DNA of 64,000 nt, from the NCBI GenBank assembly GCA_025331445.1, contig JAIWNE010000026.1, forward strand, positions 124,001 to 188,000. Direction: 5' to 3'. Shown here in pieces: positions 56,610 through 64,000 of this stretch. Position 1 is the stretch's first letter. Each line of letters opens with the position of its first letter. The notes under the pieces were generated by a model. It saw only the letters and a list, made by a program, of their open reading frames with translations, did not search any database and was not told the DNA's origin. Both the position numbers and the translations under genes were made by a program. This stretch comes from Blakeslea trispora. Lineage: Eukaryota; Mucoromycota; Mucoromycetes; Mucorales; Choanephoraceae.

Positions 56610-58093
56610 CTACACCTTGCTCTCTAATAATGATTTGAGCTTTTGGATCTCTTCTTCCATACAAGATAATTTTTGATCTTTTTGTTTCGAATCGTTCTTC
56701 AGACGCAATATGTATTCGTAAGAATGTTGTAATAGTAACACTTTACTCATGAACCGAACTTCCTTTTCTTTCTCTTCACGTATGACCTCATCTGATTTTG
56801 ACAGTTCGGTAGCAGACTGTAACTTGGCTTCTGCCACCAGGACTTCCGTGATTTCCTTTCGCAGAGAATCAAAACTCTGTTTAAGTGTATCTCGTCGTCT
56901 TTGCTCAGCAACCTTATGAGCCGATCGTCGATTCTCCAAACCAACATTGTTGGCGGCGATAACAGGTGCATTGGCTCGTGGATCGGGCTGTAAAAAGGGT
57001 GACAGTAAGGGCTTTAGTGTACGTGGAGATGGGGCTAGTTTTCTTTTTTTAGTCGCCAAACCATTGTTGTTAGGTGAGCCCATGACCGGAAGTGAGGAAG
57101 ATCTTGCCATCGATGTACTTGCGTGTTCGACACCATTGGGTCCAACTGCTGCAGGTGGTAAAGAAGGCATCATGTCTACCACTGTCTTGTCTGGCTCTTG
57201 CTGACTACTCGGCAACGTTGCCGGAGTCACACCCACAGATGGATTATGATGACTCATTCTCATAAGAGATGCTGGTGTGGCAGGTATAGTAGGCAGAATA
57301 GTATGATGTTGTGAAGAGTGAGGACTGGCAAGTGCAATCTGTTGCCTTAAACTTGGTCTCTTCTTATTGGTTGTAGGTATAGGTGAAGGAGGAGCCTGTT
57401 GACTGTTGGAATACATGGCTAATGGGCTCTTTTTGTAACTAGGCGATATAACAGGCGACGTTTTCATTTGATCTCTCAAGAGTTGTTGTTTGGCCTCAAT
57501 GTAGGCTAGTTGTTGTTGTAAACTAGTGGCGTCATTTTTGTTACTTTGCTCATCATGATATGTCTCGAAAATGGCACTACTGTCAGGCGCAAGTGCCGGT
57601 GAACTCAGTGGCGTAAAGTATTGTTCATTGATAGGCGAGTCTCGAAAATGCTGAATGTCCGTGTAGTTCGGTGTTATAGCAGGTGATACAAGAGGTGCTA
57701 AAAACTCCTATTGAATGTTTAACAAAAAAAAAAAAAAAATAAGGGTAAAACAACCAAATTAGGTACTTGTCTCAACCACGAAAAGATTGTTATGCCTTTT
57801 ACCTCCAGGTTTTCAACGCACGGATGTATCAGGGGAGCGCAATAGTTTGGTGTTCCCAGAGGTGTCAATAGAAAATTCTGGGATGGAAATGAGATGGCAT
57901 CCATTGGTGAAAAGGTATTCTCGGTTGAATTAGTTGAAAACAAATCCAGAGTAGAACCCATTTGATTTTCATTGCTATTGTATGTTGTTTGGTTGTCTGA
58001 GCTAGTTTGATCCACTGGATGAGCAAAAGTTAAAAAGGAAGAGTTTGCTAAATTAGCATTATTTTGAGGATCAAAAAAGATATCGAAATCCAT
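56610..58093 (-). CDS. bHLH-zipper transcription factor
   Basis: 462 residues in two exons, 58093-57803 and 57707-56610. The N-terminal 340 residues are Ser/Asn/Pro-rich with repeated (T)PLxSPAL/I-type motifs (LAPLVSPAITPN, FTPLSSPALAPDSS) and likely carry activation and regulatory regions. The DNA-binding basic region reads ENRRSAHKVAEQRRRDTLKQ, followed by helix 1 (SFDSLRKEI), a long loop (ATELSKSDEVIREEKEKE), helix 2 (FMSKVLLLQHSYEYILRL) and a short leucine-zipper-like helix (LSCMEEEIQKLKSLLE). The His/Glu/Arg pattern in the basic region predicts E-box (CACGTG-type) binding. It is similar in style to fungal Rtg3/Pho4-class factors; a closer name is not justified. Confidence 0.9.
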
Positions 58094-60079
58094 TTTTTTT
58101 TGGTCTATGTAATAATAAAAGAAAAGAAGATAAAAAGAAGAAAGAAAAGAAAGACAACCTCTTTTTGTAACTGTTCTTTTTCTTTTTTAAGGTTAAGCTC
58201 TAAACAAACAAATCCCTTAAATAAAATAAAATAAAAGCTTAAAAAGTGATTTGAATCATTGATTGGTCAAAATGACTAAGAAGAGTAAGAAAAAGGCAAT
58301 TATTCATGGATGTCATTGAAACCTTGCTACACAACATAATGTAGTATATCACAGAGTAGCACCAAGTCATGCTTCCTATGCTATATAAATATATGATTCC
58401 TCTCAGCATAATCTTGCATCTTCTCTCTCCCGCTCTTGCAGATCAATTTATATCCCAAATTGACCTGATGGTGCCTTGATAATGCATTGGAAGCAACACC
58501 TAAACTGATCAAGCGAGAAAAAAAAAGGGATGATGGGCTGATTGTCAAAATGGTCTTCATACGTAAACGATGACAAAGAAAATAGGCGCGGAATTGTTTC
58601 TATTTAGTTAAATAAACCAGCTGAAAGAAAGAGGCTTTAGGGATTTCCTTTTGTCCTTTTTAAACAAGGTTTGACAAAGTAACCTAAACAACTCATAAAG
58701 ACAGATTTTCAAAAAAAGACAATTATTTTCGGTAACTGCCTCGAAATAATATTTCCAGTGCTCGGAGAGAGGAGAGAGCCAAGAATATGTCTGTACAAGA
58801 ATTCCATCATACTATTGTGTATTGTGACATCTGCCTTTAAGTTTGTTATGTGTTCCCTTCCCTTCAAAATTTTTGTTTCGAGAATAAGAAAAAAAGCAAA
58901 GCCGGCAAACAGATAAAAAAAAAAAGGCTTGCCTTCTTGCACATAGTCTTTATACTTCATCTTCTTTATCTTTGGTTTCTCTAAAGAGGAGGACAGGAAG
59001 AACTTTGACCAAATAAGTGTTAGCCTAAGCTTAGAAAGGCAATTGAAAAGAAAATAGGCCGATATTGTTGCTTAGTCAAGTGCTATTTAGTTCTCCACAT
59101 AGACAATCAGCTCAATCAATTTCACTATAAACCAAAAAGTGAAGATACGTATGACAAACAGTAATGAATATCGATCCGGAATAAAGGTCGATTAATAGGT
59201 TTGCAGCCACATGAGCATTGTTACTTGACATAAATAGGCACCGGTTTTCGAATAAGGGAACAAGGTCTAGCCGGTCTGCACGAAATGACAAATGTTTTTT
59301 CCTGGTTGCACATCAAGTAAATCTCATCACCTTTTGGCCTTCGTTGGCACTCTTTTTGAAACGAACCATCTGAAAAAAGAAGGGGGAGGAGAGTTTATGT
59401 GCAACATCAGTTGAAAGATTTTATAATCATTCGTTGAACATTCTTTTTTTTTCTTTTATCTCTGATTTCTCCTTTGATATACCATAAAAAGAACACATAG
59501 CGTAATTATGATTGGTGAACTAAAGGGAATAATGTCTAGGCTTGCTCTAGAGAGAGTACTTCTTTAGCTGTATGTTAAATTTATGAGTCGAGTCGAATAA
59601 AGCCTATTAATAGACACGAGATAGGATTGTGTCGATAAATCAATATGCAACAAATGTTACTAATACGGAGTGAAGCATTTGTTTTTTTTAGTGATAAGTT
59701 TGCCTATATGGAAATGAACATGATTAGATAATGTCACATCTGAGAAGAAAAAAAAAAAAAAAGAGTCAATGTTGAATTTCAATTAAATCACTCTTTTTTT
59801 TAGTGCCTAAACCAAGTACTGTCAACTTGAAAGTATTGAACATGATTTGACGTGAAAGGCACACATGATGTCTCGAGATATCCAAAAGGAGTGCTTTAAC
59901 AGTCAAAGTTTTTATATCTTAACAGCCATAGAGATGAGCTGGTCTTTAAAGTACATGGCGTATATACCACTTATTAACTATCTTTCCTAAAGCATGTGCA
60001 TACATCTTGGCATATTATAGGTCCCTTTTTCCACCTACTCTCCTCTTTTTTTTTTTTTTATTCCCGCTTCATCTAATTA

Positions 60080-60449
60080 ATGCCTCAAGAGGAATTACAA
60101 AATTGTATTTTACTTTCCCAAATAGAACAAGTAAAGTCCGTCAAGGTTTTTGATGCTTACTCTAGATTAGCCAAGGCACTTGAGAGAGAAAGAGGGAGAC
60201 AAAGTGAATGAAGAGGTATTCAACGCATGGTAGCAGTCTGAAGAGTTCTAAGAAGAGTCTAGCATTATCATTGAAATGGATTGTGTATGTCAAGAACTTT
60301 TTCAAATAAAGAAGCCAATTCAGGGTATTACAATCAAGATAGGTGAAACATGTCGTTCATTAAATAAAGAAAAGCAAAACCATCTGTGTAATAAGAGTAA
60401 GTTTTTTTTCTTACATTTTGGATTTCAGCGGCATAGGAGGGTCTGTTAG
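60080..60449 (+). pseudogene. Two short coding-like ORFs, possible gene remnant
   Basis: 60080-60211 encodes MPQEELQNCILLSQIEQ... (43 residues, helical and charged). 60276-60449 encodes MDCVCQELFQIKKPIQG... (57 residues). Composition is better than the surroundings and both lie on one strand, but no splice joins them into one frame and no family is recognised. Confidence 0.25.
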
Positions 60450-61012
60450 AAAACAATAGGCATAGGCTAATGCGCAGATCAGATTTCTTTCTTGTCACGG
60501 AGGGAATTCAAAATAAGTTGATTTAAACTAGAGAAGATTTTGCTCGGTCAAGGCTAACAAAAAAAAAAGAAGAGAGATAGGGACAATAAAGAAGGATTAG
60601 GTTATGCAATATGAAGATGGTTCGCCGTATTTATACCTTTATTTTTCTCGGCTAAGAAGAGAAGCTAAAAATATATTCTGCACCTTTTGATCAATCATGT
60701 CGAGAATGCTTTTTAAGCTTAAACTTTGTTTGTGAACTACCAAACAATACTGACATCTTTTGGTTATACAATAACGAGCATTCGGACTCGTGTTCAAAAC
60801 GTTTTGTGATTTGTTTGAGGCGCAAGAGGACAAACATACAGTGCGACTGTTCGTGAAACATGAAGGCTAAAGACAATGGACAGTTTTTTTTTTTCGCACG
60901 CTCCTTTTCCAAGGCTTGTAGGTCTACCACCAAAAACAATCACCTTGTCCCCCTTTTGTTTTTTATCTATAGTCAGATCTAGCGTTTAGTGAAAGTAGGT
61001 CATTGCTAGTCA

Positions 61013-61216
61013 ATGTCTTGTAAGCCTGAGCAGCATAGCATAATCTCTAAAAAAAAAGAAGTGGATAATAAACTAAAGAGTATAGGCTTCTATAGGTACA
61101 TTTCTGACTGTTTGGTGTTAAGACAAGCCAAGACTATCAATGATGATGCATGCGCATTTGACGAAGCTATCTTGAGAACCAATATGAGTAATGGTCATGC
61201 CCTTAAAATTCTGTAG
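61013..61216 (+). CDS. Hypothetical 67-residue ORF, doubtful
   Basis: Balanced composition (KPEQHSIISKKKEVDNKLKS ... DDACAFDEAILRTNMSNG) in a gene-poor area. No motif, no clear promoter. It could be an exon or remnant of a mobile-element gene. Confidence 0.2.
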   Translation: MSCKPEQHSIISKKKEVDNKLKSIGFYRYISDCLVLRQAKTINDDACAFDEAILRTNMSNGHALKIL

Positions 61217-62324
61217 AGAGGAAATAAAAGCCTCATTATTCCCCTATAGATACACCTTTCTTATGATCATAATTAACCTTATGTCTGGCCATACAAGCTA
61301 TATCTAGAAGAGAAAGAGAATCAACTGGCCATCATAAAGATTCAAGCATTTGAAGTTCAAGGCAAGACTTTTTTGAGTCATTTGTAAAGTTAAAATTGTT
61401 CCTGTTCATAAAGCTCGAAACGTTTTTTCTCTCTTTCTTCAAGATGAGGTTAAATCATGCTCACATGTCTGATGGTTTGATTATACTGACTTTATTTAGA
61501 TAGCAGAATCAACATAATGACCAGCACCAAGGCTATTACTTTATTTTATTTTTTAGGAAAGATGCATATCTCTTACTTGCTTTATAGATTAAACATAATT
61601 GTTTCTTTTCTTTTTTAAATGTCGTTTTAGCAATACAATAAGTCTATTAGAATAACTCAATAAACACCGGCTCAAACACTTTATATTCCATTTCAAAATA
61701 TCTCTCTCCACGATCAAATAATTCTACACCTCAAGAATAGTACATAAGACTGATAGCTAAAAAAAACAATAGATCGATCACTGTTATCATTCAAAGCAAT
61801 ATCAGCATCAAAACATATACATTAAGCAGTTCCTAGGGATTGAGATGCCTTTTGGAGCTAACATCAACTTTAAGAATGCCGAAACTTATCTAACTAATGC
61901 CATCATCGGTGTGCTTCTTTTATCAGATTAATATTAGTGTATTTGAGTTATTTGATAATTATCACACTAACGAATTAGATACTAGAGCAAAAGATACACG
62001 CATGACATCTCAAGCTTCTTCAATATATTATGACTATTATGATTTTTATAAGAAACCTGTAAATTGACTGTGTACCTAAAATTGAACTCAAGATTGAAGA
62101 CAGGAGAGCAAGGTTTTTTTGGAGTCTCTCTCTCTCTCTAAGAAATGCAAGGATGATTGTTTTCCCATTCTTTTCCTTATAATAAACGATTGCCCATCTG
62201 TGCTGATTGGTTCGTTATTTGATACACTAACAAAAAACTTTGTGTATTTGGTGTAACAGTTGGAGGGTATTTATTTACGCTTTTTATTTTTGGGTTTCTT
62301 GATCATGTATATACGAAAAGCAAT

Positions 62325-64000
62325 TTAGGCTTTGGGTGAATTAAACTGCCTATCGGCTTGTCGCTTAACAAGGTAGTTCAACTTGTCCATAACTTCTTCC
62401 AATTTCATTTTACGCTCTTGCAAATCAAGATGTTTCTGAATCGGTGGGTTTTCTCGTGCAAATTGCTGGATTTGACGACGATCCATTTCGTATACTAATC
62501 TGTTATCGACTTCGCGAGGGAATTGAAAAAAGAACTCATTCAATAGTTCTACTTGGATAAACATGACAGCCTATACATAAGAATGACATATACGCTTTTT
62601 TAGTCCATGTGAAAAGATCTAACTAAAAAGATCAAGGTACATACTGTATAAGTCAACTTTTCTGCAACTACATTCAAGAATGCTTCAGGGCAGTATTGTT
62701 TGTTCTCGGAAGATTTACATTGTCTACTCTTTAAAGCTGCAATACGATACTTGAGAATCATAGCTCGATCCCGAAGATAGATGGCCTCTTTTGCCTTCTC
62801 TAATAGTTTTGGATTGTAAAAAGACTTTACTTCCTCTTCTTCTTCTTCCATCTTTTCTGTATCCTTCAATTTTTCAATCTTTTCTTGGCGGCTTTCTGAG
62901 TCCAGCACATAATTGATGGCACTCTTGAGTTTCTTCTTTCCGACAGATGTCTTGATAGAATTAGCCATTTCTTCACACATGTCAAGTTCTTTCTCCAATA
63001 AGGCAACTGAGCGCTTGACACCTTCATTCCATTCACCATCTGTCACTTCAACCTAAATTTGCAACACGTTAGACAAATTTTATAAATGTCCTGCGCAAAA
63101 AATTTGTCATCTCAGCTTCTCATGTTACCTCAAACTTGTATGGCTTGATTGTGTTTTCAACTTGATCGCTTGTAGCCACAAATTTTGTTCTCAGGATCTC
63201 GCTCGCAAAGTTCATGATTTGCTTTCTAGTATCAGGATGATGAACAAAAGAATCTGCATTTGCCAATCTCTCCATATTGCTCATGAGCACGTCCACGACT
63301 AGTTGTGTGGTAGCTCGGCCAATACCACTCTTTGTCAAAGCAGCAGCAGCAAAGTCCATCTTGTACAACCAATAGATGTCCTCCGAGGAAGCCTTTGGTA
63401 ACTCCGCAATCTTTGGGTCACTCCAATACTGCTCGGCACAGATATCCAACACCTTTTGCTCCAACATACTACGAACCTCATGACGTACTTGAGGTTTGCC
63501 AAAATTGTTTGCAAAGTCCTTGAAATCATGTTTAAGACAATCCATCGTCTCAGCCACATAGGATTCAGCTGTCACTCGACGATCGTTATATTGCACCTTG
63601 AATTGATATTTTGATTCTTCTAATTCACGTTGAACAGCATCTACAATACTATACAACGATTTGCCCATGCTCTGTTCCAACACGTTCATGAGCTTGTGTC
63701 TTAATGTAGATGTGCCCACCTGGATGTCACGCTGATTGAACAACAGGTGAGATCTAAAATAAGCGTCCTCGTTCTTCATCAATGCTCTCGTCATGTTGCC
63801 CTCTGTAGGCTGACTAGGTGCTTTGCAGACGACACCAATGTAGCCCAAGTGGAGAGGGTAATCTGCATTACGAAGGATGGCAGCACCTACTTGAGGTGGT
63901 ACCAGGTCCATTTTGGTGATGACACCAATCGTCCGGAGACCAAGAGGATCCCATTTTCTACTTGCTCTCAATGCAGGTGAGTTGGCCAAATCCACGTTGG
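62325..64000 (-). CDS. MGM1: Mgm1/OPA1-type mitochondrial dynamin, 3' part
   Basis: C-terminal part of the mitochondrial inner-membrane dynamin GTPase that fuses inner membranes and shapes cristae. Three exons are visible, 64000-63129, 63052-62645 and 62570-62325; the 5' end is beyond the window. The window edge falls in the GTPase domain: [20 protein letters not shown], then GVITKMDLV (the G4 motif). Then come the stalk with [15 protein letters not shown] and the Mgm1-specific blocks [12 protein letters not shown] and [12 protein letters not shown]. The last exon carries the GED-like helices ([19 protein letters not shown]). Exon junctions are in phase. A Glu-rich insert ([12 protein letters not shown]) lies in the stalk. 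Identification is strong because the matching blocks distinguish Mgm1 from Dnm1 and Vps1. Confidence 0.94.

Larger units (their letters stand above)
58094..62324. other. 4.2 kb gene-poor region
   Basis: Promoter side of the bHLH gene followed by AT-rich DNA. No complete gene recognised. Coding-like fragments appear at 60080-60211, 60276-60449 and 61013-61216 (+). Other ORFs over 60 codons (58709 and 60639-60939, minus) are low quality. Confidence 0.45.

Overview
The window looks like a contig from an early-diverging filamentous fungus, most likely Mucoromycota (Mucorales-like). It is AT-rich. Genes have many short introns (about 50-65 nt) with GTAAG-type donors, pyrimidine/T-rich acceptors and CT-rich leaders. 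Families present include a GPI-type chitin deacetylase, Zn2Cys6 and bHLH regulators, a Vnx1-type exchanger and a fungal HRI-type kinase. The species call is an inference. No rRNA, tRNA, CRISPR or bacterial operon signature was recognised.

Layout, left to right. 0-3.6 kb: 3' end of a transaldolase gene, a decayed DDE transposase, and a small type-I membrane protein. 4-9.5 kb: methylmalonate-semialdehyde dehydrogenase (-), a one-LIM-domain protein (+) and an NRAMP metal transporter (-); the last two have abutting stop codons. 10.6-16.6 kb: ubiquitin E1 (+) facing a vacuolar cation/proton exchanger (-). 18.2-19.9 kb: dispersed repeat copies. 20-25.9 kb: a Gdown1/POLR2M-like acidic protein (+), an eIF2-alpha-kinase-type kinase (+) and a Kelch-BTB (LZTR1/Ral2-like) protein (-). 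25.9-30.9 kb: a 5 kb gene-poor stretch. 30.9-36.8 kb: chitin deacetylase (+), VPS9-domain Rab5 GEF (-) and a six-Kelch protein (-). 38.2-44.3 kb: third repeat copy, F-box protein (-), hairpin element and a nearly intact MULE/FAR1-like transposase (+). 44.6-49.4 kb: multipass membrane protein (-), aftiphilin-like clathrin adaptor (-), Rab7/Ypt7 (-) and a small helical protein (+). 49.7-50.7 kb: another hairpin element next to a broken gene. 52-58.1 kb: Zn2Cys6 factor (+), CK2 beta (+) and bHLH factor (-). 58.1-62.3 kb: gene-poor. 62.3-64 kb: 3' part of the Mgm1/OPA1 dynamin (-).

The gene set is mostly housekeeping plus membrane traffic: a VPS9 GEF, Rab7 and an aftiphilin-like protein lie within 17 kb, although nothing shows co-regulation. 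Convergent pairs are unusually tight (0, 10, 32, 74 and 110 bp). I reconstructed splice structures by hand from reading frame, splice signals and family alignment; most junctions agree in phase, and uncertain ones are flagged. The most interesting items are the fungal Gdown1-like protein, a family of palindromic 'AGTCGCTCTATTTAAGG' elements, a dispersed repeat whose apparent coding frame is not its longest ORF, a 10-nt microexon in NRAMP, a GC-AG intron in Rab7, and an acidic repeat that splits the BTB domain of the Kelch protein.
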